Positions 36,795 to 45,885 of a stretch of DNA of 64,000 nt are shown in pieces. The notes under the pieces are model-generated. The model was not told the DNA's origin and did no database searches. It saw only the letters and a program-made list of their open reading frames with translations. This stretch comes from Pseudogemmobacter lacusdianii. Its GTDB lineage: Bacteria > Pseudomonadota > Alphaproteobacteria > Rhodobacterales > Rhodobacteraceae. The DNA is taken from positions 62,001 through 126,000 of the forward strand of contig NZ_JAVDBT010000006.1 of assembly GCF_030848395.1 (NCBI RefSeq), written 5' to 3'. The position numbers and the translations under genes are program-made. Numbering within the stretch: position 1 is the first letter of the stretch; each line of letters opens with the position of its first letter.

Positions 36795-37229
36795 ATGTCC
36801 AATAAACGTTCCTCCTCGGCCGCAGGCCCCTCGCAGCGTCAGCTTCGCATCGGCGAATTGATCCGCCGCACCCTTTCCGATGTCTTGAACCGCTCGGAAA
36901 TCCACGATCCGGTGCTGAACTCGATGCCGATCACCGTGGGTGAGGTTTCGGTCTCGAATGACCTGAAAGTGGCGACCGTCTATGTGATGCCGCTGATGGG
37001 CACCGGCTCGGTTGATGAGGCGGTAAAGGCTTTGGCACGCAACCGGGGTGAGCTGCGCCGCCGGATTGGCGGGGAACTCACGCTGAAATATGCGCCCGAT
37101 CTGCGCTTCCGCCCCGATGAGACCTTTGACCGTTTGGACGAGACCCGGCGTCTGTTCCAAGATCCGAAAGTGCAGCGCGATATTGCTGTATCCGAGGATG
37201 AGGACGAAGACGGCGAGGACCGCAGCTAA
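36795..37229 (+). CDS. rbfA: Ribosome-binding factor A
   Basis: 144 residues from the ATG at 36795; an upstream in-frame TTG extension is unlikely. The KH-like RbfA fold is recognisable from QRQLRIGELIRRTLSDVLNR, ITVGEVSVSNDLKVATVYVM, and LRRRIGGELTLKYAPDLRFR. It assists late 30S maturation and cold adaptation. The acidic tail (SEDEDEDGEDRS) is usual. Followed after 2 bp by the phosphodiester glycosidase gene, then by truB, so it is probably an operon. Confidence 0.95.
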   Translation: MSNKRSSSAAGPSQRQLRIGELIRRTLSDVLNRSEIHDPVLNSMPITVGEVSVSNDLKVATVYVMPLMGTGSVDEAVKALARNRGELRRRIGGELTLKYAPDLRFRPDETFDRLDETRRLFQDPKVQRDIAVSEDEDEDGEDRS

Positions 37230-37231
37230 AG

Positions 37232-37966
37232 ATGCGGGCCCTCCTCGCCCTTCTCGCCCTGCTGATGCCGCAGGCGGCTGAGGCGGCCTCTTGCCGAGAC
37301 GACCAATTCGAAGGCAAATCCTTTACCCTATGCGAAGTGCAGGCGGGCGAAGAGCTGCGGCTTTTTGGGGCTGGCGAGAGCGGTGCCTTGGGCAGCTTTC
37401 GCGCCGTCGATGAGGCGCTGAGCGCCGAGAGCAAACGGCTTGGCTTTGCGATGAATGCGGGCATGTATCACCGCGACCGATCGCCGGTGGGGCTTTACAT
37501 CGGCGAGGGCGCCGAGGCCGCACCTTTGGTCACCCGCGCCGGTCCGGGCAATTTTGGCCTTTTGCCCAATGGCGTCTTTTGCTGGGGTGGAGCGGTCACG
37601 GGCTTTGCGGTGATTGAAAGCAACCGCTTCAAAGCCGATCCGCCCGCTTGCCGTTTTGCCAGCCAATCCGGCCCCATGCTGGTGATCGAGGGCGCTTTGC
37701 ACCCGCGCTTTTTGCCCGACAGCGACAGTGAGAACATCCGCAACGGCGTCGGCGTGCCGAAGGATGGCGGCCGGGCGGTCTTTGTCATGGCCAATGACCC
37801 GCTGAATTTCCACCAATTTGCGCGTTATTTCCGCGACCATCTGGGTCTGCAGGATGCGCTTTACTTTGACGGCAGCATCTCGCGGCTTTATGCGCCCGAG
37901 CTTGGCCGCCATGACGGCGGTTTTCCGATGGGTCCGATTGTCGGGACCGTGGTTCCGAAGGACTGA
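37232..37966 (+). CDS. Phosphodiester glycosidase family (DUF2233/NAGPA-like) exported protein
   Basis: 244 residues with a signal peptide (LLALLALLMPQAAEAASC). The mature part shows FAMNAGMYHRDRSPVGLYIG, GNFGLLPNGVFCWGG, RFASQSGPMLVIEGALHPRF, and DALYFDGSISRLYAPELG, the core of the NAGPA/phosphodiester glycosidase domain. Relatives remove GlcNAc from phosphodiesters or process envelope glycans; the substrate here is unknown. It lies 2 bp after rbfA and 3 bp before truB, an unexpected spot for a periplasmic enzyme. Confidence 0.88.
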   Translation: MRALLALLALLMPQAAEAASCRDDQFEGKSFTLCEVQAGEELRLFGAGESGALGSFRAVDEALSAESKRLGFAMNAGMYHRDRSPVGLYIGEGAEAAPLVTRAGPGNFGLLPNGVFCWGGAVTGFAVIESNRFKADPPACRFASQSGPMLVIEGALHPRFLPDSDSENIRNGVGVPKDGGRAVFVMANDPLNFHQFARYFRDHLGLQDALYFDGSISRLYAPELGRHDGGFPMGPIVGTVVPKD

Positions 37967-37969
37967 GCG

Positions 37970-38872
37970 ATGGCAAAAGTGAAAAAGGGCCGGCCGGTGC
38001 ACGGCTGGGTGATCGTTGATAAGCCCGCGGGCATCGGCTCTACCCAAGTGGTGGGCAAGGTGCGTTGGGCGTTCAATGCGCAAAAGGCCGGCCATGCCGG
38101 GACTTTGGACCCTGATGCGACGGGCGTCTTGGCGATTGCTTTGGGCGAGGCGACAAAGACCGTGCCGCTGATCATGGATGCGCGCAAATGCTATCGCTTC
38201 ATGGTGAATTTCGGCGCCGAGACCTCAACCGATGATGCGGCGGGTGAGGTTCTGCGGCGCGCGGATCTGCGGCCTTCGGACGGTGAGATTGAAGCGGCAT
38301 TGGCAGCCTTCCGCGGCGATATCATGCAGGTTCCGCCGCAGGTCTCGGCGGTGAAGGTGGAGGGCGAGCGCGCCTATGATCTGGCCCGCGAGGGGATTGA
38401 GATGGACCTCGCCGCGCGCCCCTTGTTTGTCGAGCGGCTGGAGATTTTGGCGCGGCCCAGTGCCGACCAAGTTGAGCTGAAGATGGTCTGCGGCAAGGGC
38501 GGCTATGTGCGCGCTATCGCGCGTGATCTGGGCCGGGCCTTGGGGGCTTTGGGCCATGTCGCGTGGCTGCGCCGCGAATGGTCGGGCCCCTTTGAGGCCG
38601 CAAAGGGCGTCTCGATGGAAGAGATCGAAGCCTTGGCGCGCAGCGAAGAGATCGACCGTTACTTGCAGCCCTTGGAGCTGGGTCTGACCGATCTGCCCGA
38701 GGTCCGCTGCACGCCGGAAGGGGTGCAGCGCCTCCGCAATGGAAATGCGGGCCAGGTTCTGGGCCATCTGCCTTACGGTGAAGAGGCTTGGGCCAGCTTT
38801 GACGGCCAAGCCGTGGCCGTGGGCCGCTATATGGGCGGCGAGCTGCACCCAAGCCGCGTTTTCGTGCGCTAA
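37970..38872 (+). CDS. truB: tRNA pseudouridine-55 synthase
   Basis: 300 residues. It converts U55 in the T-loop of tRNAs to pseudouridine. [20 protein letters not shown] at the N-terminus is followed by [20 protein letters not shown] with the catalytic Asp, [20 protein letters not shown], and [21 protein letters not shown] short C-terminal PUA-like region follows. Third gene of the rbfA operon. Downstream is a G/C hairpin and then the RTX gene on the opposite strand rather than rpsO. Confidence 0.97.
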   Translation: MAKVKKGRPVHGWVIVDKPAGIGSTQVVGKVRWAFNAQKAGHAGTLDPDATGVLAIALGEATKTVPLIMDARKCYRFMVNFGAETSTDDAAGEVLRRADLRPSDGEIEAALAAFRGDIMQVPPQVSAVKVEGERAYDLAREGIEMDLAARPLFVERLEILARPSADQVELKMVCGKGGYVRAIARDLGRALGALGHVAWLRREWSGPFEAAKGVSMEEIEALARSEEIDRYLQPLELGLTDLPEVRCTPEGVQRLRNGNAGQVLGHLPYGEEAWASFDGQAVAVGRYMGGELHPSRVFVR

Positions 38873-38874
38873 GG

Positions 38875-38912
38875 AGCCGGCGCGGGGGGCATCGAGCCCC
38901 CGCTTGCCGGCG
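38875..38912. terminator. GC-rich hairpin between convergent truB and RTX genes
   Basis: GCCGGCGCGGGGGGC faces GCCCCCGCTTGCCGGC across ATCGA, forming a long GC stem in the 56 bp gap between the two convergent stops. No T-run follows on either strand, so intrinsic termination would be weak, but its position suggests that role. Confidence 0.55.
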
Positions 38913-38928
38913 CTGCCGCGGAACAATT

Positions 38929-39978
38929 TCAGGCGGCGAGGAGCGTGATGTCTTTGGGTGTGAGGCCCGCACCACCGCTGACCCGTGCGATCAGATCGCC
39001 GTCTAACATGACCTCGACATCTTCAGTGCCCTCGACCAATGCCAAGGTCAGTTCTGGCGTGGCATGCAAAGCGGGATCGTAGACCAGCACGATCTGATCC
39101 TCGGCCGGGTCATAATCGGTGATCGTTGCAAAGCCACCCTGACCCAGCCATTGACTGAGAATGAAGTTGTCACGGCCTTCGTCGCCATAGCCGCAATCGC
39201 CCACGCCCAGCACCAGCGTATCATCCCCGGCGCCGCCGTTGAGGAAGTCGGTCTCATCGTCATCACCCTCGGGGAAAGCACCGGAAAGGTGGTCATCGCC
39301 CGCGCCGCCGTCCAAAGTGTCAGAGCCTGCGCCGCCGCTGAGCCAATCGTCATCTTCGCCGCCGGCAAGCCAGTCATCGCCTGCGCCACCGTCCAGCAGA
39401 TCCCGGCCCTCACCGCCGATCAGCGTGTCATGCCCCGCCTCACCGCTGAGACTGTCATCGCCCTCATAGCCGCAAATCGAATCATCGCCAGAGCCGCCGA
39501 TCAGCCGGTCATCGCCCGCCTCTCCATGCAATGTATCCTCACCATCGCCGCCCAAGGCGAGGTCATCGCCAGCCCCCGCCCATAGGATATCGTCGCCCGC
39601 ATCGCCCGAGATCGTGTCATCACCCGCCCGTCCCACGATCTGATCATGGCCTTCGCCCCCCATAAGGCTGTCGGCCGCATTGCCGCCGGCCATAAGGTCA
39701 TCCGCAGGCCCGCCAAACTGCACCGCCGAAGGGTCGGGCGCATCAGGAATGTCATCTGAAACAATGCCATCCGGGCTTGGTGTCGGATCCGGTTCGTCCG
39801 GGGGGGCGATGATTTCGTCCAAAGGCGTGCCGCCGCCGCTGGCGGCAGTGTCTGGCCCCAGAGCGTCATTGCCCCCTTCAACATCGGCATTTTCATCCGT
39901 GTCCGAAGCGGTTGTGAAAACGGATTCGGCAAGTATTCCGGCAAACATCGCGCCGAAGAGCCCCAGCATTGCCAGCAT
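38929..39978 (-). CDS. RTX-type calcium-binding repeat protein with N-terminal anchor
   Basis: 349 residues. A single hydrophobic segment at the start (MLAMLGLFGAMFAGILAESV) is followed by an acidic Pro-rich linker (about 25-85) and roughly a dozen glycine/aspartate nonapeptide repeats such as GGAGDDWLAGGEDDDWLSGG and LMGGEGHDQIVGRAGDDTIS, which form a calcium-filled beta-roll. A C-terminal domain (about 275-349) of mixed beta character ends in TPKDITLLAA. It is probably a surface or secreted protein. The hydrophobic N-terminus looks like an anchor rather than a cleaved signal. It sits on the opposite strand between truB and rpsO. Confidence 0.88.
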   Translation of the reverse strand: MLAMLGLFGAMFAGILAESVFTTASDTDENADVEGGNDALGPDTAASGGGTPLDEIIAPPDEPDPTPSPDGIVSDDIPDAPDPSAVQFGGPADDLMAGGNAADSLMGGEGHDQIVGRAGDDTISGDAGDDILWAGAGDDLALGGDGEDTLHGEAGDDRLIGGSGDDSICGYEGDDSLSGEAGHDTLIGGEGRDLLDGGAGDDWLAGGEDDDWLSGGAGSDTLDGGAGDDHLSGAFPEGDDDETDFLNGGAGDDTLVLGVGDCGYGDEGRDNFILSQWLGQGGFATITDYDPAEDQIVLVYDPALHATPELTLALVEGTEDVEVMLDGDLIARVSGGAGLTPKDITLLAA

Positions 39979-40316
39979 TCAGCACCCCCAAACTTTACCA
40001 CGCCACACCCCTGCAGCGTTAACCAAAGTTCCGTTAACCATTTGATCAGGCACATAAAAGTTAACGGGAGTCATAGCATATTTTGAACGCTTTCAAAAGC
40101 GCTTTGGCCTTTCGGGCAAAGGAGAATGCGGCAAATGCAGTTTATCTGCCGCCTGCCTTGGTGGGCACGCGGCGCATAAGCGCGCAAGCGAACGGGCTTC
40201 CCTTTTGGCCGCAATGCCGGTATAGGCCGCTATCCGCCTTTGCGCGGAGCCTCCAAGGGCCCTGCTGGACGACATCCCGGCTTGTGCCATGACCCTTCAT
40301 TTTACAGGAGATCCCG
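39979..40316. promoter_or_regulatory. Divergent region between RTX gene and rpsO with three GTTAAC sites
   Basis: 338 bp without a gene. GTTAAC occurs at 40018-40023, 40033-40038 and 40060-40065; CCGTTAAC (40031-40038) and GTTAACGG (40060-40067) form an inverted pair. The second copy continues as TTAACCAT, a CtrA-like half-site. They lie 40-90 bp upstream of the RTX gene start, so they more likely act on it than on rpsO, whose start is about 250 bp away. AGGAGA shortly before 40317 is the rpsO ribosome-binding site. Confidence 0.45.
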
Positions 40317-40586
40317 ATGTCGATCACCGTCGAAGAAAAAGCCCGCCTGATCAAAGAATACGCAACCAAAGAAGGCGACACCGGTTCGCCCGAAGTGCAA
40401 GTTGCGATCCTTTCCTCGCGCATCGCTACCCTGACCGAGCACTTCAAATCGCATAAGAAAGACAACCACTCGCGTCGTGGTCTTCTGATGCTCGTGGCGC
40501 AACGCCGCAAACTGCTCGACTACCTGAAAAAGACCGACGAAGCTCGCTACAGCTCGCTGATCGCCCGTCTGGGCCTGCGCCGCTAA
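40317..40586 (+). CDS. rpsO: 30S ribosomal protein S15
   Basis: 89 residues, the normal length. [20 protein letters not shown] then [40 protein letters not shown] and [19 protein letters not shown] are diagnostic of S15, which binds the central domain of 16S rRNA. Preceded by a strong ribosome-binding site and followed by hairpins at 40590-40642. Not adjacent to truB or pnp here, unlike the common order. Confidence 0.98.
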   Translation: MSITVEEKARLIKEYATKEGDTGSPEVQVAILSSRIATLTEHFKSHKKDNHSRRGLLMLVAQRRKLLDYLKKTDEARYSSLIARLGLRR

Positions 40587-40589
40587 GCG

Positions 40590-40642
40590 CTTTTCGATTT
40601 CGAAAAGAAGAACGCCCGTCTCGCAAGAGGCGGGCGTTTTCT
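40590..40642 (+). terminator. Terminator hairpins after rpsO
   Basis: Two adjacent stem-loops follow the rpsO stop. CTTTTCG and CGAAAAG (40590-40607) form the first. AACGCCCG (40611-40618) and CGGGCGTT (40631-40638), with TTTT after it, form a classical intrinsic terminator. Confidence 0.85.
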
Positions 40643-40880
40643 TTGCATCTCAAAGGCGTCGCGTCACATCGGGCTGCACCTATTGCCAAGCCGACGCTGG
40701 CCTCTTAGATCCGCCCTGTCGAGAAGGTTTCAAGCGGTCAGGTTAGTCCGCATCGCGAGGCAGTGCCCTTGCGTAAACCGACATGCATTTCGCATGACCC
40801 ACGGCGCCGTTCAACGCGGCGTCATGGGTTCACCGGCCAAAAGCCGACGCTCGGGCGCCTTCGATTTCTGGAGACCAAGC

Positions 40881-41105
40881 GTGACAAAGAAAACCCTGAT
40901 CATCGCCCAATTGACCATCACCTTTTGCATGGCTGTCACCATGTCGGCTGTGATGAGCTTGATTTTTGGCGGCTATAGCGACGACTTTTTCAGCCGCTGG
41001 CCGCTGCAGGCCCTGACCGCATGGCCGATCGCCTTCATCTTCACCCAAGCTTACGGCCCGCTTGGTTTTTTCGTCGCGCATAAACTGACCGCGCGCAAAG
41101 GCTAA
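40881..41105 (+). CDS. DUF2798 small membrane protein
   Basis: 74 residues with a GTG start at 40881, preceded by GGAGA. Two membrane helices (TLIIAQLTITFCMAVTMSAV, and ALTAWPIAFIFTQAYGPLGF) with the conserved SLIF...DDFFSRWPLQA between them match DUF2798 proteins. Function unknown. A longer frame begins upstream, but its N-terminal part has no family similarity. Monocistronic by position: 294 bp after rpsO, and followed by a near-perfect palindrome. Confidence 0.8.
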   Translation: MTKKTLIIAQLTITFCMAVTMSAVMSLIFGGYSDDFFSRWPLQALTAWPIAFIFTQAYGPLGFFVAHKLTARKG

Positions 41106-41125
41106 GCCCGATCATCGCGGAAGTT

Positions 41126-41160
41126 CTTTGGGCATTGGGGGCGCCCCCCAATGCCCAAAG
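41126..41160. terminator. Near-perfect palindromic terminator between convergent genes
   Basis: CTTTGGGCATTGGGGGC at 41126-41142 pairs with GCCCCCCAATGCCCAAAG at 41143-41160, giving a 17 bp stem with one bulged base and almost no loop. It lies in the 63 bp gap between the convergent DUF2798 and periplasmic-protein genes and can serve both strands. Confidence 0.75.
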
Positions 41161-41168
41161 CGAGAAGC

Positions 41169-42284
41169 TTAAAGCTTGGGGCCTTCGCCGACCATGCTGG
41201 CGTTCATCTCATAGCGCTCGGCCAGCGCCTTGGCTTCCCCAGCCGACCAGCTGTTCCAAAAGCCCTCATAAGCCACGTCGCCTTTCAGCAAAGCGATCAG
41301 CAGCTTCGCGGCCTGACCGGGTACGTCGTAGGATTCGATCACCATAACATCGACTTTTGCACCGCAAGCGGCCGAGACGCTGTCCAGATAGCCCGTGCCC
41401 GGCATCTCCCGCGCAACCTCAACCGATTGCAGATGGATCGCGGGATCGCAGACCAACTGGTAGGCTGAAGAATCGACCGTGCCTTGCCGATCGTAAAAGC
41501 GCGCCTCGCCCACCGAACTGGCCGGACCGTGCTTCTCGTCCAAGGATTTCTTCAGGTTGGCGACCGAAAGCTTGGCACTTTTCGGGATGTCCCAAGACCG
41601 CGACAATGCCTCAGCGACCTCAGCGCCAGCGTTTTCACCCAAGGTGCTATAGGTGATGCCAATGATATCCTCGGGCTTGCCCTCGACCACCTCTGAGGCG
41701 CCTTTGGTCCAGACATCATAGGCTTGCGTCATGCCATTGGTGTATTCCTTGACCGAGGACTCGTCCTCGGATTTCGCAAAACCCTCGGCTTGCAGCTTTT
41801 CTTCCATCTCGGCGCGGGTCATGCCCACCGTCATGCCAAGGATGTCAAAACCCTTGGGCGCGGCCACTTTGAACTCGTCGCGCATCGGCTGCAGCACCGG
41901 GAAGAGATCAAAGCTATTCCCCGCCAAAGCGCCACCTTCGGTGAAGGTGATCTTGTAAAGACCGTCTTCACCCGGAGCGACCGAGAAGTTCATGCTCTCG
42001 GGGCAATTGGCCGAGTATTTCGTGATGACGGCGGCTTTGTCCTTCACCGCACCCGTCTCATCGCGGGTGAAGTTCATCAGGCACTCGCCGAAAGCCATAT
42101 CAGCGAAACCATTCGGCGCGACGGTCACTTCGCCATAGCCGCCGATCTGGGTCAGAGTGATGCCGATGTCATTATAGCTGACGTTGAAATAGCCATCATT
42201 GGCCAGCGCCCCGCTGGTGCTGCAGGCAAGAATGGCGGCGCAGAGGGCCGTGGACTTCGGCAGGGAAGAGAAACGAAGGCGCAA
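41169..42284 (-). CDS. Exported protein of unknown function
   Basis: About 371 residues, probably from a TTG at 42282-42284 with AGGAG nine bases upstream; a longer frame reaches 42392 but would bury the signal peptide. The signal peptide (ALCAAILACSTSGALAND) predicts periplasmic location. The first part is beta-rich (GYFNVSYNDIGITLTQIGGY). The middle shows a motif seen in small exported domains (FDILGMTVGMTRAEMEEKLQ). The C-terminal half has VCDPAIHLQSVEVAREM and is mixed alpha/beta. I do not recognise the family. It is divergent from the EamA gene. Confidence 0.75.
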   Translation of the reverse strand: MRLRFSSLPKSTALCAAILACSTSGALANDGYFNVSYNDIGITLTQIGGYGEVTVAPNGFADMAFGECLMNFTRDETGAVKDKAAVITKYSANCPESMNFSVAPGEDGLYKITFTEGGALAGNSFDLFPVLQPMRDEFKVAAPKGFDILGMTVGMTRAEMEEKLQAEGFAKSEDESSVKEYTNGMTQAYDVWTKGASEVVEGKPEDIIGITYSTLGENAGAEVAEALSRSWDIPKSAKLSVANLKKSLDEKHGPASSVGEARFYDRQGTVDSSAYQLVCDPAIHLQSVEVAREMPGTGYLDSVSAACGAKVDVMVIESYDVPGQAAKLLIALLKGDVAYEGFWNSWSAGEAKALAERYEMNASMVGEGPKL

Positions 42285-42597
42285 GTCTAAAGGCTCCTGT
42301 CTGGAAAAGATGGGCGAAGGCGGGGCCTTGCCGCAGGTATCGGATCGGATACGGCCAAGTATTTGAGGAAGCAACATACCGCCATCAAACAAAAAATCTC
42401 AATCCGCCGCTGCGTTTAACCCGTTAAAAACAAGTGTTGCAAGGCCGCTAGGCGGACATTGCTTGGCGACGCGCTTTTGCGAAAGCGGCAAGCATCGACT
42501 TCAAGCAAGCGTCGGAAAAACCGTCATTCAGGTCGCTGGTCGAAGCACGGAACGGATGGTCCGCCCGTAACCTCTGCCTGAACGGAGTGCCTAAGCC
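42285..42597. promoter_or_regulatory. Divergent region with TTTAAC/GTTAAA inverted repeat
   Basis: 313 bp between divergent genes. TTTAAC at 42415-42420 and GTTAAA at 42423-42428 form a symmetric pair around CC. It is AT-rich against a GC-rich background and about 130 bp upstream of the unknown exported protein. A regulator site is plausible; no gene is seen. Confidence 0.4.
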
Positions 42598-43515
42598 ATG
42601 ACCATTGCCGCCGACCATGAACCTCTGCCGTCATGGCAAAGATCCCCTCTCGTCTTCGCGGTTCTGGCTGTGGCTTTGGTGATTTGCTGGAGTTCGGGCT
42701 TTGTGGGCATCCGCTTTGCTAATGAGACCGTCTCGGTCGCCGGCATCCTCTTTTGGCGGAGCTTTCTGTCAGGATTGATCCTGCTGCCCTTCTTGCTGCG
42801 TGGGCCGAAGCTTGGCCTCCCCGCCTTGGGCGATCAGGCGATCTATGCCTTCCTTGGCATGTTCCTTTACTTGGGCGGCTTTGCGCTTTCGATCTCTTAC
42901 CGCGTGCCCACCGGCCTCGTGGCACTCATGGCCGATCTGGTGCCCTTGGCGATTGCCATGCTGTCCGCCCCAATCCTTGGGCAAAGGCTAACCGGACGGC
43001 AATGGCTGGGCACCTTCATTGCCTTGGCCGGTGTTGTTGCCGTCTCAGCCGATGCTTTGCGGATCGGCAGCGCGCCGCTGGTCGCTTATCTGATGCCCGC
43101 CATTGGTATGATCGCCTTTGCCGTCTCGACCGTCATTCAAAAGCGTCGCTCGATGGCCAAGGTGCCAATCCTGCAAAGCCTTTGCCTGCAATGCCTTTTC
43201 GCAGCTGCCATGTTCGCGCCCTTTGCCGCCAGCTCGGGTGACCTTGCCCCGCCGATGACCCAAAACTTTGCCATCGCCATGCTCTGGCTGGTGCTGCTGG
43301 CAACCTTTGGCGCGTGGAGCATCTACTACCTGTGCTTGCGGCTTTGGTCTCCGGTGCGGGTTTCGGCGGTGATCTATCTTAGCCCGCCGGTCACCATGCT
43401 GTGGTCCTATGCGCTTTTTGATGAGCCGCTGACGCTTGCGATGATGCTGGGACTGGTGGTCACTTTGATCGGAGTTTGGCTGGTCTCGATGCCAAAACCG
43501 GGCCAGACCGGCTGA
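42598..43515 (+). CDS. EamA/DMT-superfamily transporter
   Basis: 305 residues with ten predicted membrane helices in two EamA repeats. SPLVFAVLAVALVICWSSGF starts the first, and YLMPAIGMIAFAVSTVIQKR the second. FVGIRFANETVSVAGILFWR and FDEPLTLAMMLGLVVTLIGV are typical drug/metabolite transporter motifs. It probably exports a small metabolite, but substrates in this family cannot be predicted from sequence. Monocistronic, about 170 bp before pnp. Confidence 0.9.
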   Translation: MTIAADHEPLPSWQRSPLVFAVLAVALVICWSSGFVGIRFANETVSVAGILFWRSFLSGLILLPFLLRGPKLGLPALGDQAIYAFLGMFLYLGGFALSISYRVPTGLVALMADLVPLAIAMLSAPILGQRLTGRQWLGTFIALAGVVAVSADALRIGSAPLVAYLMPAIGMIAFAVSTVIQKRRSMAKVPILQSLCLQCLFAAAMFAPFAASSGDLAPPMTQNFAIAMLWLVLLATFGAWSIYYLCLRLWSPVRVSAVIYLSPPVTMLWSYALFDEPLTLAMMLGLVVTLIGVWLVSMPKPGQTG

Positions 43516-43686
43516 AGCCCGCCGAAGCCGCCCCTTCCCATAAGACCGATTTTCCTATATGGCCTCGGCCATCTGTGACGTGAAAGCCCTCCCCCGGGGC
43601 ACATGCATCAGGATCGGGGGGCGGCGGCAATGGGGCCGCCACATGTGGGACCACCGGCAGGGGCCGGGCCCAAGAGGAAACGATAT

Positions 43687-45828
43687 ATGTTCAATGTGAC
43701 GAAAAAATCGATCCAGTGGGGCGATGAAACGCTGACCCTGGAAACGGGTAAAGTTGCGCGTCAGGCTGACGGTTCGGTCATCGCCACGCTTGGCGACACC
43801 CAAGTCATGGCCAACGTGACTTACGCAAAATCGCCGAAGCCCGGCCAGGATTTCTTCCCCCTGACCGTGCACTACCAAGAGAAATACTACGCAGCCGGCA
43901 AGATCCCCGGTGGCTTCTTCAAGCGCGAGGCGCGTCCCTCGGAAAAGGAAACGCTGGTTTCCCGCCTGATCGACCGCCCCTGCCGCCCGCTGTTCGTCGA
44001 GGGCTTCAAGAACGAAGTGCTCGTCATGGCGACCGTGCTGTCGTGCGACCTGCACAATGACCCCGACATCGTTGCGATGATCGCCGTTTCGGCGGCTCTG
44101 ACCATCTCGGGCGTGCCCTTCATGGGTCCGATCGGTGCCGCGCGCGTTGGCTTCGTCGATGGCAAATACGTTCTGAACCCCTCGATGGACGACATGACCC
44201 AACTGCGCGGCAAGCCCGAGCAGCGTCTGGACCTCGTCGTCGCCGGCACCAAAGACGCCGTGATGATGGTGGAATCGGAAGCCTATGAGCTGAGCGAAGA
44301 AGAAATGCTCGGCGCTGTGGTCTTCGGCCATGAGGCGATGCAGCCGGTGATCGACATGATCATCGACTTCGCTGAAGTCGCGGCGAAAGAGCCGATGGAC
44401 TTCACCCCGCCCGATTTCTCGGACCTCTATGCTTCGGTGAAAAAAGCCGGTGAAGCAGAGATGCGTGCCGCTTTCGCTCTGCGCGACAAGCAAGAACGCA
44501 CCAATGCGATCAAAGCCGCAGTGGCCACGATCACCGCTTCTGTCACGGAAGAAGAGAAAGCCGACGCGAACTTTGGTTCGGCGATCAAAAAGCTGGAATC
44601 GGACATCCTCCGCGGCGACGTGGTGAAGACCGGCACCCGCATCGACGGCCGTGACACCAAAACCGTGCGTCCGATCGTGGTCGAAAACGGCATCCTGCCG
44701 CGCGCCCATGGTTCGGCGCTCTTCACCCGCGGTGAGACCCAGTCGGTTTGCGTTGCCACCCTCGGCACCGGCGAAGATGAGCAAATCATCGACGCGCTGA
44801 ACGGCAACTACCGCTCGAACTTCCTGCTGCACTACAACTTCCCGCCCTATTCGGTTGGTGAAGTCGGTCGTGTTGGCTCGCCCGGCCGTCGTGAGATCGG
44901 CCATGGCAAGCTCGCATGGCGCGCGCTGCAAGCGGTTCTGCCGGCTCCGACCGATTTCCCCTACACGGTGCGCATCGTGTCGGAGATCACCGAGTCGAAC
45001 GGTTCGTCCTCGATGGCAACCGTCTGCGGTGGCTCGCTCGCCATGCTTGATGCGGGCGTTCCGCTGAAAGCGCCGGTGGCTGGCGTCGCAATGGGCCTGA
45101 TCTTGGAAGACAGCGGCGAATACGCCGTTCTGACCGATATCCTTGGCGACGAGGATCACCTCGGCGACATGGACTTCAAAGTTGCCGGCACCACCGAGGG
45201 CATCACCTCGCTGCAAATGGACATCAAGATTGCCGGCATCACGCCCGCGATCATGAAAGAAGCGCTGGCGCAAGCTCGCGAAGGCCGTCTGCACATCTTG
45301 GGCGAAATGGCCAAGACCCTCTCGGCTCCGCAAGGCTTCTCGGCCTATGCACCGAAGATCGAAACGCTGACCATCCCGACCGATAAGATCCGTGAAGTGA
45401 TCGGTTCGGGCGGCAAGGTCATCCGTGAGATCGTTGAGGTTTCGGGTGCTAAGGTCGACATCAATGATGACGGCGTGATCAAGATTGCTTCCTCGGATGC
45501 AGCTGCGATCAAGAAGGCGCATGAGATGATCTGGTCGATCGTCGCTGAGCCGGAAGAAGGCCAAATCTACACTGGCAAAGTGGTGAAACTGGTCGACTTC
45601 GGTGCCTTCGTGAACTTCTTCGGCAAGCGCGACGGTCTGGTCCACGTCTCCCAGATCGCCAACAAGCGTCTGAACCATCCGAATGAAATTCTGAAGGAAG
45701 GTCAGGAAGTTAAGGTCAAGCTCTTGGGCTTCGACGATCGTGGCAAGGTCCGCCTTGGCATGAAGATGGTCGACCAAGAGACCGGCGCTGAGATCGCGCC
45801 TGAAGCTGAAGCAAAAGCCGAAGGCTAA
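43687..45828 (+). CDS. pnp: Polyribonucleotide nucleotidyltransferase (PNPase)
   Basis: 713 residues from the ATG at 43687; upstream in-frame codons are not conserved in character. Two RNase PH domains flank an all-helical domain: [20 protein letters not shown], then [20 protein letters not shown], and later [20 protein letters not shown] and [22 protein letters not shown] ([20 protein letters not shown]) and S1 ([20 protein letters not shown]) RNA-binding domains end the protein. It degrades RNA phosphorolytically 3' to 5' as part of the degradosome. The leader contains a GGCGGC/GCCGCC hairpin at 43623-43640, which could matter for autoregulation. Strong terminator downstream. Confidence 0.98.
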   Translation: MFNVTKKSIQWGDETLTLETGKVARQADGSVIATLGDTQVMANVTYAKSPKPGQDFFPLTVHYQEKYYAAGKIPGGFFKREARPSEKETLVSRLIDRPCRPLFVEGFKNEVLVMATVLSCDLHNDPDIVAMIAVSAALTISGVPFMGPIGAARVGFVDGKYVLNPSMDDMTQLRGKPEQRLDLVVAGTKDAVMMVESEAYELSEEEMLGAVVFGHEAMQPVIDMIIDFAEVAAKEPMDFTPPDFSDLYASVKKAGEAEMRAAFALRDKQERTNAIKAAVATITASVTEEEKADANFGSAIKKLESDILRGDVVKTGTRIDGRDTKTVRPIVVENGILPRAHGSALFTRGETQSVCVATLGTGEDEQIIDALNGNYRSNFLLHYNFPPYSVGEVGRVGSPGRREIGHGKLAWRALQAVLPAPTDFPYTVRIVSEITESNGSSSMATVCGGSLAMLDAGVPLKAPVAGVAMGLILEDSGEYAVLTDILGDEDHLGDMDFKVAGTTEGITSLQMDIKIAGITPAIMKEALAQAREGRLHILGEMAKTLSAPQGFSAYAPKIETLTIPTDKIREVIGSGGKVIREIVEVSGAKVDINDDGVIKIASSDAAAIKKAHEMIWSIVAEPEEGQIYTGKVVKLVDFGAFVNFFGKRDGLVHVSQIANKRLNHPNEILKEGQEVKVKLLGFDDRGKVRLGMKMVDQETGAEIAPEAEAKAEG

Positions 45829-45852
45829 GCCCAGTTCGTATCCTTGAAAACC

Positions 45853-45885
45853 AAAGGCCCCGGAGGAAACTCCGGGGCCTTTTTT
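45853..45885 (+). terminator. Intrinsic terminator of pnp
   Basis: AAAGGCCCCGGA (45853-45864) pairs perfectly with TCCGGGGCCTTT (45871-45882) around GGAAAC, with a run of six T from 45880. It begins 24 bp after the pnp stop. Confidence 0.95.

Noticed and set aside
39048-39585. Alternative frames through the RTX repeats that look repetitive (many Ala/Ile or Thr/Met)
   Set aside because: The periodicity comes from the 27 bp nonapeptide-coding repeats of the RTX gene itself.
39064-39620. Possible CRISPR-like regular repeats in the RTX region
   Set aside because: Repeat units are contiguous and coding, with no spacers; not a CRISPR array.
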